Shown: positions 8,865-18,295, numbered from the stretch's first letter. The stretch is DNA of 64,000 nucleotides from Brevibacterium permense (GCF_013280495.1 NZ_JABSSX010000004.1:62001-126000), one strand, 5' to 3'. Translations and numbers: made by a program. The notes: generated from the sequence alone by a model not told the origin.

Positions 8865-9245
8865 ATGTCAGCAACCTTCAACCACACCATCGTCGCCGCA
8901 GCCGATCCAGCCGCCTCGGCGCAGTTCTATGTCGATATTCTCGAAGCCGAGCACACCCAGTCCTGGGGACCGTTCGCCAACATCATGCTCTCCGGCGGGG
9001 TCATGCTCCAATTCGCCTCTCCCCCGCCTGGGTACGACATCCTGCCCGTGCACATGGCCTTCCTCTGCTCGGACGACCACTTCGGTCGAGCCCTTGACCT
9101 GCTGAAACAGCGCGAGCTTGACTACTGGGCGGACCCACAGCGCACTCGCCCGCAGGAGACGAACACCGAGCACGGGGGTCGCGGAGTGTATTTCCTCGAT
9201 CCGTCGGGAATGTATCTCGAGCTCATCACTCGCCCCTACCTCTGA
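8865..9245 (+). CDS. VOC (glyoxalase/bleomycin-resistance) family protein
   Basis: 126 residues forming a single vicinal-oxygen-chelate domain of paired beta-alpha-beta-beta-beta modules. Likely metal ligands are the early His of FNHTIVAA and the late Glu of GMYLELIT, with DPSG before it. The open frame extends upstream to 8772, but an AAGGGA ribosome site at about 8852-8857 fits ATG 8865, which also gives the usual family length. Members are lyases, dioxygenases or drug-binding proteins; the substrate is not apparent. It sits between two copies of the 66-bp repeat. Confidence 0.8.
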   Translation: MSATFNHTIVAAADPAASAQFYVDILEAEHTQSWGPFANIMLSGGVMLQFASPPPGYDILPVHMAFLCSDDHFGRALDLLKQRELDYWADPQRTRPQETNTEHGGRGVYFLDPSGMYLELITRPYL

Positions 9246-9263
9246 CTGCCCCTGACACTCACC

Positions 9264-9329
9264 GACCGCTCGAGTCAGCGTCCACCGCTCGCCGCATAAC
9301 TCGGTGCAGTGGCGGCAACTCGAGCTGTC
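9264..9329. repeat. 66-bp palindromic intergenic repeat, copy 2
   Basis: Begins GACCGCTCGAG and ends CTCGAGCTGTC, exactly 66 bp like copies 1 and 3. It begins 18 nt after the VOC gene stop, the same spacing as copy 1 from rlmC. The rest of the gap up to the BCCT gene (9330-9555) has no recognisable feature apart from the ribosome site of that gene. Confidence 0.8.
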
Positions 9330-9555
9330 AGCGGGACCCAACAGCGTCAGTGCTCCACCGCGAGAAGACTCACACTCTGCCGATTCTGCGCTCAAGCATG
9401 TGGTGATTCGGCGACGAGCGCATAGACTCGTCAGTCGCACGGCCCCACGAACGACCCAGTTCGCGGGGCCTGTTGTGTAAGCTGCCCGATCCCACCCACT
9501 GAACCGACGATTGCTCATGCCCGCCACCGAGGCGGCTGTGAGTCCGGAGACCACG

Positions 9556-11253
9556 ATGACGATGCTGAACTCACCCACCCCCGAACCCGCAAGCAGCACT
9601 TCAGGCGGATCCGACCGCTCCACTGCGTCCACCTCCTCGGGCGGATCGGACGATCCTCCCCCTGCCCCCGGGGCCGGATCCGAACCTGATCCGGCCGACG
9701 CCCCGACGGAATCCGGTGCAGCTCCACACTCCAACCGAGTCGGGAAAGTCTTCGTATGCTCGGTCGCCGTCGTCATCGCCTTCATGGTGTGGGCGACGAT
9801 CGCACCCGATGCGCTCTCTGACCTCATGACACGGGCGATGACGACGGTGTCCACGGGATTCGGCTGGATCTACCTCATCGTTCCGTTCGCCGCGATCGCG
9901 ATGTTGGTGTGGTTCGCTGCCAGTCGATTCGGTCGACTCCGCCTCGGCTCTCAGGACTCACGTCCCGAATACCGCACGATCACCTGGCTCGCGATGATCC
10001 TCGCGGCCGTGATGGGAATCGGCCTGGTCAGCTACGGAGTGGCCGAACCGATGTCGCACTTCATGACCCCGCCCCACGGACTGGCCGAACCGGAGACCAT
10101 GGACGCAGCGATTCGCGCGATGCAGTTCTCCTACCTCGACTGGGGATTCCAAGCCTGGGCGATCTTCGGCGTCTTCGGGCTGGCGATCGGCTACTCCACG
10201 CACCGAAAGGGCCGCCCGGCACTCGTATCCACGATGCTGCGCCCCGTTCTCGGCCGTTTCGTCGACGGCTGGGTCGGCAACTTCATCGACATCCTCACCA
10301 TCATCGCCACACTCTTCGGGACGACGACGTCCTTGGGACTCGGCGCCTCGCAGATCGGCGAGGGACTCAACACCGTCCTCGGCGTGGAATCCACCATCGT
10401 CATGCAGATCACCGTCATCACTGTGCTCACCCTCCTCTTCACCGGTTCGGCATTGACCGGAGTGAGCCGAGGCATCAAGTACATCTCGCAGATCACGCTG
10501 ACTATGGCGACTCTGTTGGGCCTCTTCGTCTTCATCACCGGACCCAGCGGCTTCGTCTCCAACCTGTTCGTCCGGTCCGTCGGTGCCTTCGCCGGAGACT
10601 TCGTCGAACTCAGCTTCATGACACCCACGAATGCCGAGGACAGCGAATGGATGCTCGGCTGGACCTATTTCATGATGGCGTGGTGGCTGTCCTGGAGCGC
10701 CTTCGTCGGCATCTTCCTGGCCAAGATCTCGAAGGGCCGCACCATCCGGGAGTTCGTCGCCGGCGTCCTGCTCGTGCCCAGTGCCGTGTTCTTCGTCTGG
10801 TTCACCGTCATGGGCGGTTCGGCGATCAAGTTCGACATCGACGGCGCCGGGATCGGTGAGGCCACTCAGGACAACCTCGACACCGCTTTCTTCAGCCTCC
10901 TCGACCAGCTGCCACTGTCCATGCTCGCTTCGGTCTTCACGATCATCATGATCATCCTGTTCTTCGTCTCCTCCGCAGACTCGAACACTTTCGTCCTCAG
11001 CTCGCTGTCGTCGCAGGGATCCTTCGCGCCCCGGCGTCCGGTCATCGCGACCTGGGGGTTCCTCACCGGAGGCTGTGCGGTGATCCTGCTCCTCGTGGGC
11101 GAACTGCAGGCCCTGCAGCAGGCGGCGATGCTCTCGGCGGTGCCGTTCACCATCATCGTGGTCGTCCTGGGCATCGCCCTGATCAAGGAGCTGCGAAGCG
11201 ATCACCAGATCGTCGAAGAAGTCGCGCGCGAGCGACGTGTACTCGGACTCTGA
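9556..11253 (+). CDS. BCCT-family betaine/choline/carnitine transporter
   Basis: 565 residues. About 65 residues of Ser/Pro/Asp-rich cytoplasmic N-terminus precede twelve predicted membrane segments. Family signatures are clear: MGIGLVSYGVAEPMSH and the TM8 block MMAWWLSWSAFVGIFLAKIS KGRTIREF. These are sodium- or proton-coupled importers of quaternary-ammonium osmoprotectants, often activated by osmotic stress. In-frame TTG 9511 and ATG 9517 lie upstream, but only ATG 9556 has a well-spaced GGAGA site (9546-9550). The substrate among betaine, choline, carnitine and ectoine cannot be chosen from sequence. Confidence 0.92.
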   Translation: MTMLNSPTPEPASSTSGGSDRSTASTSSGGSDDPPPAPGAGSEPDPADAPTESGAAPHSNRVGKVFVCSVAVVIAFMVWATIAPDALSDLMTRAMTTVSTGFGWIYLIVPFAAIAMLVWFAASRFGRLRLGSQDSRPEYRTITWLAMILAAVMGIGLVSYGVAEPMSHFMTPPHGLAEPETMDAAIRAMQFSYLDWGFQAWAIFGVFGLAIGYSTHRKGRPALVSTMLRPVLGRFVDGWVGNFIDILTIIATLFGTTTSLGLGASQIGEGLNTVLGVESTIVMQITVITVLTLLFTGSALTGVSRGIKYISQITLTMATLLGLFVFITGPSGFVSNLFVRSVGAFAGDFVELSFMTPTNAEDSEWMLGWTYFMMAWWLSWSAFVGIFLAKISKGRTIREFVAGVLLVPSAVFFVWFTVMGGSAIKFDIDGAGIGEATQDNLDTAFFSLLDQLPLSMLASVFTIIMIILFFVSSADSNTFVLSSLSSQGSFAPRRPVIATWGFLTGGCAVILLLVGELQALQQAAMLSAVPFTIIVVVLGIALIKELRSDHQIVEEVARERRVLGL

Positions 11254-11272
11254 CGCTTGATCCGATCACACC

Positions 11273-11338
11273 GACCGCTCACGTTACCGCCCACCGCTCA
11301 CCGCGTAACTCAGTACAGCGACGGCAACGTGAGCGGTC
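11273..11338. repeat. 66-bp palindromic intergenic repeat, copy 3
   Basis: The best-formed copy: ends GACCGCTCACGTT and AACGTGAGCGGTC are perfect 13-bp inverted repeats. It lies in the convergent gap between the BCCT gene (ends 11253) and the iclR gene (ends 11397), 19 nt after the BCCT stop. The position suits a bidirectional terminator or REP-like element. Confidence 0.85.
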
Positions 11339-11396
11339 AGTGAGGATTGTCAGTTCCGGCTGCCAAAGCAGGTGGCGTGACCAGAGCTGAACGATG

Positions 11397-12140
11397 TCAC
11401 CGCAGCTTGGCGGTCACCTCGGCGGCGGCAGCCTTGACCTGGTCGACCACAGGACCGGTGTCCTCGGGCAGGGTCTCGGTGACGAATGAGAGGCCGATGG
11501 CTGCGATCGGGCGACCCAGCACATCGAATACCGGTGCCGCGAGCGTCGAGATTCCCGGCGTGACTTCGCCGTGTTCGAACGCACTGCCGGTCCGTCGTTC
11601 CTGGGCGAGCACGGCGTTGAGCGCTTTCACCGAGGTCGGGCCCTTACCCGTGCGCGTGACGAACTCGGTTTCGGATTGCAGCATCGCCAGTACCTCGGAC
11701 TTCGGCAGCTGAGCGAGGATCGCCCGCCCGGTCGCCGTGAGGTAGCTCGGCATGCGCACACCGGTGGCGGTGATGACCGCGACGGATTTGAGCGACTGCT
11801 CCTTGAGCACGTACTCCGTCTCCCAGCCGCGGATGACGGCCAGCTGCGCGGTCGTGGCGGTATCCTCGGCGAGCTGACGGACGATCGGCTGCGCCAACCG
11901 CTGCAAGGGGTTCGTCCGCAGGTAGGATGCCCCGAGCTCGTGCACACCGGCTCCCAGCACATACCCGGATTCAGTGCGCGCCACGAGCCCAAGTTCCTCG
12001 AGCACGGCAAGGATGTCATATGCGCTCGACCGCGGAATCTCCAGCGACCTGACCAGGGCGCCGGCCGTGATCGACCGATTCGACGAGGCCATATGCCGCA
12101 GGATCGCGATCGCCCGCCGCAGTGCCGGAACCTCAGCCAC
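11397..12140 (-). CDS. IclR-family regulator at the end of the hut operon
   Basis: 247 residues: an N-terminal winged helix-turn-helix (about 1-65, with ALVRSLEIPRSSAYDILAVL) and a C-terminal effector domain ending LAAPVFDVLGRPIAAIGL. GTG 12140 is preceded by GGAGG at suitable spacing and follows the hutF stop by 3 nt, so it is co-transcribed with hutF. By position it is the leading candidate regulator of histidine utilisation, and the 16-bp palindrome repeated at 18125, 20412 and 25790 is a reasonable IclR-type site. The divergent LysR gene at 20559 is the competing candidate. Confidence 0.88.
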   Translation of the reverse strand: MAEVPALRRAIAILRHMASSNRSITAGALVRSLEIPRSSAYDILAVLEELGLVARTESGYVLGAGVHELGASYLRTNPLQRLAQPIVRQLAEDTATTAQLAVIRGWETEYVLKEQSLKSVAVITATGVRMPSYLTATGRAILAQLPKSEVLAMLQSETEFVTRTGKGPTSVKALNAVLAQERRTGSAFEHGEVTPGISTLAAPVFDVLGRPIAAIGLSFVTETLPEDTGPVVDQVKAAAAEVTAKLR

Positions 12141-12143
12141 GAC

Positions 12144-13538
12144 TCAGCCCTCCATCTCCAAGACCGCGAAAGCCTGAGAGTAGAGATCGGCGATATCGCC
12201 GAGTTCGGCGTGCACGCCGTCGCGCACGCGCACTCGACCGCCGCTGACGGTCAAGGACACGTCCGCCGAGGTGGCCGTGAGGATGATCTGTTCGTTCAGT
12301 GATCCCATGGTGCGCATGCTGTCGGTGCGCAGGGCGACGAAATCGCACGCCTTCCCGACCTCGAGCGCGCCGACTGGCAGGTCGAGGCTGCGTGCCCCGC
12401 CTTCGGTGAGTGCCGTGATGAGTTCGGTCGGTGAGAATCGGCCGCGCTGACCGGAGCGCAGGCGTTCGCCGGCTTCGAGCCCTTGGGTCTCGCGCAGGGC
12501 GTCGAGGACGACGTGCTGGTCGGAGCCGAGCGAGATCACAGCTCCGGCGTCGGCGAGTTCCCGGGCCGGTCCGATGCCGTCAGCGAGGTCCGCCTCGGTG
12601 CATGGGCACATGACGATCGAAGCCCCCGAGCCGCCGAGGATCGCGATGTCGTCCTCGCTCAGGTGCGTGGCATGGACGGCGGAGAGTCGGTCGGTGACGA
12701 CTCCGGAGCGTCCGAGCACCTCGGTGGGGTTGGCTCCGTACGCACTCTGGCAGGCCTCGTTCTCCGCGGGCTGTTCGGACAGGTGCACGTGCACGGGCCC
12801 GGTGAGTTCGGCGAACCTCGGCAGGTTCGCGGCCGGGACTGCGCGGATCGAGTGGATGGCCGCGCCGACGTGGACGAAGCTCGCACCTGGAGCGTTGACA
12901 GGGAATTCCTCGGCGAAAGCCTCGGTGAGTCCGGCATGACGGTCCATGTACCCGTCGATGGTGCCGTCACCGAAACGGGCCTGTTCGGCCGAGAGTTCCG
13001 CGTCGATGGCGCCGGTGAGGTAGCAGGTGTCGAGGAGTCGGATACGGATCCCCGCCGAGGCGGCCGCCCGTGCCAGCGCCCGTTCCATGGCGTGGGCGCG
13101 AGGTTCGGCATCGTCGTTCGCGTCCCCGCCGGGAAGCTCAGCGCCGTAGGGCGTTCCGTCCTGAGCGTGGTGAACGTAGTGGAACTCCCCCACTGAGGTG
13201 TAGCCCCCGGCAAGCATCTCGGCGAACACGGCGCGGGCCACCGTCTCATAGGTTTCCGGGTCGAGCTTCGCTGCGACCGAGTACATGACTTCGCGCCAGG
13301 TCCAGAAGGTTCCGCCGTCGCCGTGGGTGCGACCGCGCAGCATCCGATGGAAGGCATGGGAGTGGGCGTTGACTCCGCCGGGCAGGATGAACCCGTGCAC
13401 CGCCTCGGCGTCGGACGGAGCGGTGTCGATCCCGGTTTCGACGGCGGTGAGCGTTCCGGTGTCGTCGGCGCTCAGCAGGACTCCGCCGGCGACGGCTCCG
13501 TCGACCCAGGCGGATTCGCACCAGTAACGGGTGCTCAT
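12144..13538 (-). CDS. hutF: formimidoylglutamate deiminase
   Basis: A 464-residue amidohydrolase-superfamily enzyme that converts N-formimino-L-glutamate to N-formyl-L-glutamate and ammonia. Zinc ligands are visible as HSHAFHRMLRGR near residue 60, VHLSEQPAENEACQ, HATHLSEDD and SLGSDQHV. HutF defines the five-step histidine route, in which formylglutamate must then be deformylated. The start ATG 13538 overlaps the stop of the upstream M20 gene by 4 nt, so translation is coupled. The downstream regulator starts 3 nt after its stop. Confidence 0.93.
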   Translation of the reverse strand: MSTRYWCESAWVDGAVAGGVLLSADDTGTLTAVETGIDTAPSDAEAVHGFILPGGVNAHSHAFHRMLRGRTHGDGGTFWTWREVMYSVAAKLDPETYETVARAVFAEMLAGGYTSVGEFHYVHHAQDGTPYGAELPGGDANDDAEPRAHAMERALARAAASAGIRIRLLDTCYLTGAIDAELSAEQARFGDGTIDGYMDRHAGLTEAFAEEFPVNAPGASFVHVGAAIHSIRAVPAANLPRFAELTGPVHVHLSEQPAENEACQSAYGANPTEVLGRSGVVTDRLSAVHATHLSEDDIAILGGSGASIVMCPCTEADLADGIGPARELADAGAVISLGSDQHVVLDALRETQGLEAGERLRSGQRGRFSPTELITALTEGGARSLDLPVGALEVGKACDFVALRTDSMRTMGSLNEQIILTATSADVSLTVSGGRVRVRDGVHAELGDIADLYSQAFAVLEMEG

Positions 13539-14803
13539 CGTGCACCTCCGTTCGTCGGGCCTCCGACACTGCCGTCGACAATGGCGTGTTCGATGCCGAG
13601 TTCGCGGGCGAGCACGTTGACGAGCGCGTCGACCCCGGCCCTCTGGTCGTCGACCTCGCAGGCCTCTTCGGGAGCGTGCGAGACGCCGGTCGGGTTGCGG
13701 ACGTAGAGCATCGCCGACGGCACATGGGGTGCGAGGATTCCGGCATCGTGTCCGGCCCCCGAAGGCAGCAGCGGAGCGTCCGGCAGCACCGAGGTCAGGC
13801 GCGAGTTGAGGTCGGCGGTGAAGTGAGTCGTCGGAGAGTAGGACTCCTGAGAGATGGTCACCTCGACACCGGAATCAGCGCCGTGGTCCTTCGCACGTCG
13901 GCTGATCGCCTCGAGCACCTGCTTGACGATAGCATCGTCAGGGTGGCGGATGTCGAGCCAGAAGCTCATGGACGAAGCGATGACGTTCGTCCCACCCGGA
14001 TGGATGAGGGTGCGGCCCACAGTCGCCACGGCGCTCGCGTCAGTGGCGGCCGCTAGGGTCGGGATGTCCCCGATCGCGCGGGAGGCCGCGACCACCGGGT
14101 CCGCGCGATGGCTCATCGGCGTCGTGCCGGCGTGGTTGCCCTGACCGGAGAAGGCGAAGTGCCAGCGACCGTGGCCGATGATCGAGGAGCCGATGGCGAC
14201 GGCCTGATCGGTGTTGATCAGACCGACGCCCTGTTCGACATGGAGTTCGATGAAGGAACCGATTCCGGCCAGCCGAGACTGGTCACGCCCGATCCGATCC
14301 GGGTCGAGGCCATAGCCACGGGCGACGTCGGCGAAAGTGTCACCGGCGGCGTCCTTGAGGCCGAGCGCGCGGTCAGCGTCGATGGCGCCGGTGAGCAGGC
14401 GCGAACCGAGACAGGCGACGCCGAAGCGTGAGCCTTCCTCTTCGGAGAACACTGCCAGAGCGAAGGGTCGGGTGGACTGGTCGAGTGCGCCGGAGGCATT
14501 GAGCACATCGAAGGCCGCCAGCGCCGAGGCGACTCCGAGAGGACCGTCGAACTCGCCGCCGCCGGGCACGGAGTCGAGGTGGGAACCGGTGACGACGGCG
14601 TTCGCACCTTGCGGGGTGGCCCAGGCCCACGTGATTCCGTTGGCGTCGATCTCCGTGTCGAGGCCACGGCGGTCCGCCTCGGCGAGGAACCACTCACGCA
14701 GCTCCCGTTCGGTGGCCGAGAATCCGGGCCGCTGGTAGCCGGGACCGCGGGTGTCGCGGCCGGTGTCCTCGATCTGGCTCAACAGCGAGACGACATCGCT
14801 CAT
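13535..14803 (-). CDS. M20 amidohydrolase (allantoate/carbamoylase type), candidate N-formylglutamate hydrolase
   Basis: A two-metal M20 hydrolase of the allantoate amidohydrolase/N-carbamoylase branch. Metal ligands are visible in TGSHLDSVPGGGEFDGPLGV, FSEEEGSRFG, IELHVEQG and the late GAGHDAG. The frame opens at 14875, but ATG 14803 has a GGAG upstream and gives 422 residues, the normal family length. The gene sits between hutH and hutF and overlaps hutF by 4 nt. No hutG is present in the window, so by context it may hydrolyse N-formylglutamate to glutamate and formate. Allantoate or carbamoyl-amino-acid activity is the alternative; no purine genes are adjacent. Confidence 0.85.
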   Translation of the reverse strand: MSDVVSLLSQIEDTGRDTRGPGYQRPGFSATERELREWFLAEADRRGLDTEIDANGITWAWATPQGANAVVTGSHLDSVPGGGEFDGPLGVASALAAFDVLNASGALDQSTRPFALAVFSEEEGSRFGVACLGSRLLTGAIDADRALGLKDAAGDTFADVARGYGLDPDRIGRDQSRLAGIGSFIELHVEQGVGLINTDQAVAIGSSIIGHGRWHFAFSGQGNHAGTTPMSHRADPVVAASRAIGDIPTLAAATDASAVATVGRTLIHPGGTNVIASSMSFWLDIRHPDDAIVKQVLEAISRRAKDHGADSGVEVTISQESYSPTTHFTADLNSRLTSVLPDAPLLPSGAGHDAGILAPHVPSAMLYVRNPTGVSHAPEEACEVDDQRAGVDALVNVLARELGIEHAIVDGSVGGPTNGGAR

Positions 14804-14923
14804 TAACAGTTCACTCCGTTCGAAATCGGTCGGGTCCGGTGATGTGTCGGCGCCGTGGTCGGCCGGCCCTGGCATCAGAGGCCCGTCGGTCGGGCCCGGT
14901 CGGCGACCGGTCCCTGCCCGGTG

Positions 14924-16600
14924 TCAGTCCTGGTGGGTGGTGGCTGCTGAGGTGCCCGAAGCCTCGGCGGCGGCTTCGAGGTTACCCAGCGCAGTGAACT
15001 CTGGATCGTTGACGGCCGGTCCGCCGTCTTCCGGCTGCCAGGTTCCGGCAGCAGCGGTGACGGTGTGGGTCAGCGGTGCAACCGCCTCGGCGGCGGCGAT
15101 CAGCGAACCGTCCTTGACCTTCGCAATGGTCTCGGCGAGTTCGGGCGAGAGGAACCGGTCAGGGCCGGGTCCGGGAACGGTCTCACGGATCGCCGCGATC
15201 ACGGCTCCGGTCACCGGTGCCGGTGGGGCGTCGCGCATATCGCAGGCACGGGAGGCGGCATAGAGTTCGATGCCGACGACGGAGGCGAGGTTGTCGATGA
15301 CCTTGCGCAGCTTGCGTGCGGCCGACCACCCCATGGACACGTGGTCTTCCTGCATGGCCGAGGACGGGATCGAGTCGACCGAGGCCGGGGTAGCGCCGCG
15401 TTTGGCCTCGGAGACCATGGCCGCCTGCGTGTAGTGGGCGATCATCAGTCCCGAATCGACGCCGGCGTCATCGGCGAGGAATGGAGTGAGGTTCTGGTTG
15501 CGGGCGACATCCATCATCCGGTCGGTGCGGCGTTCGGACATCGAGGCGACGTCGGCGGCGACGATGGCGAGGAAGTCCAAGGCGTGGGCCAGTGGTGCGC
15601 CATGGAAGTTGCCGTTTGAGGACACCATTCCATTGGTGAGCACGACGGGGTTGTCGATAGCGGCCCGCAGTTCGCGTTCGGCGACACCGGTCGCGAAGGC
15701 GACGGCGTCGCGGGCGGCACCGTTGACCTGCGGGGCACAGCGCATCGAATACGCGTCCTGGACGAGGTGGGTGGAGTCGCGGTGGCTGGCGGTGATGCCC
15801 GAGTCCTTGAGCGAGGCGAGCATGTTCGCGGCCGAGGCGGCCTGACCGTCGTGCGGGCGCAGTGCGTAGTGGAGCTCGGGGGCGAAGACGGCATCGGTGC
15901 CGAAGAGTCCTTCGATGCTCATGGCCGCGGACACATCGACTGCGGTGAGCAGGTTCTCCAGGTCGGTCAGGGCCATGATGAGCATGCCGAGCATGCCGTC
16001 GGTGCCGTTGACGAGAGCGAGGCCTTCCTTCTCGGCCAATGTCACCGGGGTGATTCCGGCGGCAGCGAGGATCTCATCGGCGGGCCCGGCCACACCGTCG
16101 GGTCCCTCGGCCACGCCTTCACCCATGACGACGAGAGCGCATGCCGACAGTGGTGCGAGGTCGCCGGAGCAGCCGAGCGAGCCGTACTCGTGGACGACCG
16201 GGGTGATTCCGGCGTTGAGCAGGTCGACATAGGTCTGGAGGACTTCGGCGCGGACGCCGGCCCGACCGGTGGCCAGGGTGCGGGCGCGCAGCAGCATGAG
16301 GGCGCGCACGACCTCGCGTTCGACGGGTTCGCCGACGCCGGCGGCGTGGGAGCGGATAAGGGACTTCTGCAGCTGTGTGCGCAGTTCGGCGGGGATGTGG
16401 CGCTGCGCGAGCGCACCGAATCCGGTCGAGACTCCGTAGACGGGCTTCTCCGCCTGAGCGAGGGCGTCAATGGCCTCGCGGTACTTGTTCACCCGGGCCA
16501 GGGTGGCTTCGGACAGCGAGACCTTCGCGTCGTTGCGGGCGACTTCGACCACCTCGGCGAAGGTCAGCGTATCGGGGTCGAGATCGATGAATGTGGTCAT
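14924..16600 (-). CDS. hutH: histidine ammonia-lyase
   Basis: 558 residues; catalyses non-oxidative deamination of L-histidine to trans-urocanate. The electrophilic MIO cofactor would form from Cys144-Ser145-Gly146 in GSLGCSGDLAPL, where the best-studied enzymes have Ala-Ser-Gly; other actinobacterial HutH proteins also carry Cys. The QEDHVSMGWSAARKL block typical of HutH is present. An AAAGG ribosome site lies 8 nt before ATG 16600. The C-terminal 35 residues are a loose Ala/Glu-rich tail. The M20 gene follows after 120 nt. Confidence 0.95.
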   Translation of the reverse strand: MTTFIDLDPDTLTFAEVVEVARNDAKVSLSEATLARVNKYREAIDALAQAEKPVYGVSTGFGALAQRHIPAELRTQLQKSLIRSHAAGVGEPVEREVVRALMLLRARTLATGRAGVRAEVLQTYVDLLNAGITPVVHEYGSLGCSGDLAPLSACALVVMGEGVAEGPDGVAGPADEILAAAGITPVTLAEKEGLALVNGTDGMLGMLIMALTDLENLLTAVDVSAAMSIEGLFGTDAVFAPELHYALRPHDGQAASAANMLASLKDSGITASHRDSTHLVQDAYSMRCAPQVNGAARDAVAFATGVAERELRAAIDNPVVLTNGMVSSNGNFHGAPLAHALDFLAIVAADVASMSERRTDRMMDVARNQNLTPFLADDAGVDSGLMIAHYTQAAMVSEAKRGATPASVDSIPSSAMQEDHVSMGWSAARKLRKVIDNLASVVGIELYAASRACDMRDAPPAPVTGAVIAAIRETVPGPGPDRFLSPELAETIAKVKDGSLIAAAEAVAPLTHTVTAAAGTWQPEDGGPAVNDPEFTALGNLEAAAEASGTSAATTHQD

Positions 16601-16767
16601 CGTGTGCCTTTCTGTAAGTGCGTCAGTGTGATGTCTGAGTCGTGGATGAAGTTCTCCTACGCCGGCGCCGAGGTGGTTCCTCGCCGTCGACGCACTGTGC
16701 TCGTGCGTAGGTGGCTCAGTCGTGCCGGGTGGGGCGTTCGCGCGGTCAGTCTCGACTGCGCGGCCGC

Positions 16768-18039
16768 TCAGTCGCGGGGTCGATTGTCGACGATGAGTTC
16801 ACCGCCGGAGTAGACGCGTTCGACCAGCTGCACACCGGGCCGGTAGGCCAGGTGGCGGTAGCTGGGTGCGTCGAGGATGGCCAGGTCGGCGCGGGCCCCT
16901 ACTCCGAGGTGGCCGACGTCGGTGCGCTGCAGGGCGTTGGCCCCGCCCGCTGTAGCTGCCCACACCGCCTGTTCGACGGTGAAGTGCAAGTCCCGGACGC
17001 CGATGGCGATGACGAACGGCATGCTGTTGGAGAACCCTGACCCGGGATTGCAGTCGCTGGCGATCGCCAGCGATACTCCCGCGTCGACGTAGCGGCGGGC
17101 GTCGGGGTAGGGCTGGCGGGTGGAGAATTCGATGCTCGGCAGCAGGGTGACGACGGTGCCCGCCTCGGCGAGGACGGCGAGGTCCTCATCGGAGGCGAAG
17201 GTCGCATGGTCGACGGACACGCAGCCGAGTTCCGCGCCCAGCTTGAGCGCCCCGCCCTCGGTGAGCTGATTGGCGTGCAGCCGCGGTTTCATGCCGACGG
17301 CCTTGCCGGCTTCGATGATCCGCCGGGTCTGGTCTTCGGTGAAGGCACCGGTTTCGCAGAACACGTCGATCCACTTCGCCTTGCCCTCGGCCGCAGGGAT
17401 GATCTCGTCGATGACGAGGTCGACGTAGCGTTCCGGCTCGTCCTTGAACTCCGGCGGGACGACGTGCGCGGCGATGAGGGTCGATTCCTCGGTGTGCCGG
17501 TTGATGATGTCGAGTGCCTGGATCTCGTCGGGCACGGTCAGCCCGTAGCCGGACTTGATCTCGAACGTCGTCGTTCCCTGCCGCCTGGCCTGATCGAGCA
17601 GGTGGACGAGGTTCGCCTCGAGTTCGGATTCCGTCGCTGCGCGAGTGGCGGCCACGGTAGTGGCGATGCCCCCGGCCGAGTACTTCTGCCCCGCCATGCG
17701 GGCTGCGAATTCCTCGGACCGATCGCCGGCGAAGATGAGGTGATTGTGGCTGTCGACGAAGCCCGGGATGACAGCCTTCCCATCGAGGTCGATCGTCTCG
17801 AGTCCGCCCAATTCATTCGCCGAGGTGACTTCCCCATTGACGATGTCATCGTCGTTGACGTCGTGTGCGATCGCCTCGCCGAGGTAGTTCTGCACCGCCG
17901 TGTCCGCCTGTGCGGACGGCCCCGACCAGATGACCCGGCCGTCGTCGACGAGCAGAGCGGCATCTGTGACGACATCGAGTTCGCCGAGGCGGTCGAGGTC
18001 GTTGACGACCAATTCGCTGATCCCGGTGAATAGCTGCAT
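16768..18039 (-). CDS. hutI: imidazolonepropionase
   Basis: Hydrolyses 4-imidazolone-5-propionate to N-formimino-L-glutamate, the third step of histidine degradation. Metal-binding and active-site segments are DSHNHLIFAGDR, AHVVPPEF, HANQLTEGGALKL and ASDCNPGSGFSNSMPF. The frame is open to TTG 18078, but ATG 18039 is preceded by AAAGGG at 9-nt spacing and gives 423 residues, as expected for the family. It is the first gene after the operator at 18125. A 167-nt gap separates it from hutH; that gap holds a small ACGCAC/GTGCGT inverted repeat but no second copy of the operator. Confidence 0.94.
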   Translation of the reverse strand: MQLFTGISELVVNDLDRLGELDVVTDAALLVDDGRVIWSGPSAQADTAVQNYLGEAIAHDVNDDDIVNGEVTSANELGGLETIDLDGKAVIPGFVDSHNHLIFAGDRSEEFAARMAGQKYSAGGIATTVAATRAATESELEANLVHLLDQARRQGTTTFEIKSGYGLTVPDEIQALDIINRHTEESTLIAAHVVPPEFKDEPERYVDLVIDEIIPAAEGKAKWIDVFCETGAFTEDQTRRIIEAGKAVGMKPRLHANQLTEGGALKLGAELGCVSVDHATFASDEDLAVLAEAGTVVTLLPSIEFSTRQPYPDARRYVDAGVSLAIASDCNPGSGFSNSMPFVIAIGVRDLHFTVEQAVWAATAGGANALQRTDVGHLGVGARADLAILDAPSYRHLAYRPGVQLVERVYSGGELIVDNRPRD

Positions 18040-18124
18040 GACGGTCGGCCCTTTCCGATCGGTTATGGTCCACAACAAGTATGGACCGCGCGGAGACGAC
18101 AGAGAACGACCCGAAACGAGATTC

Positions 18125-18140
18125 GTCCGATATTTCGGAC
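18125..18140. promoter_or_regulatory. hut-type 16-bp palindrome upstream of hutI
   Basis: GTCCGATATTTCGGAC, a 6-bp inverted repeat around TATT, centred about 93 nt before the hutI start. The identical 16-mer occurs in the hutU-lysR gap (20412-20427), and a 15/16 copy before the NCS1 permease (25790-25805). Three copies, all in promoter gaps of related genes, argue for a regulon operator. Confidence 0.75.
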
Positions 18141-18295
18141 AGTGGGCGAGGGCAGCTGCCTGGCACGAAGAGGTTCACCGCCACCGCACGCGACCTGCCG
18201 TCCGGTGCAACAGACCAGCGGGGCACGCGATCTGCCGACAAGCAGAGCGGCGGCGCACCTCGCGACTCGCGGTCGGCAACCGCCCGCGGCACGCA

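Noticed and set aside
9958..11205. A 415-codon minus-strand frame inside the BCCT gene
   Set aside because: The product is an Asp/Glu/Arg-rich string, the mirror of BCCT codons. The plus-strand frame is an unmistakable transporter.
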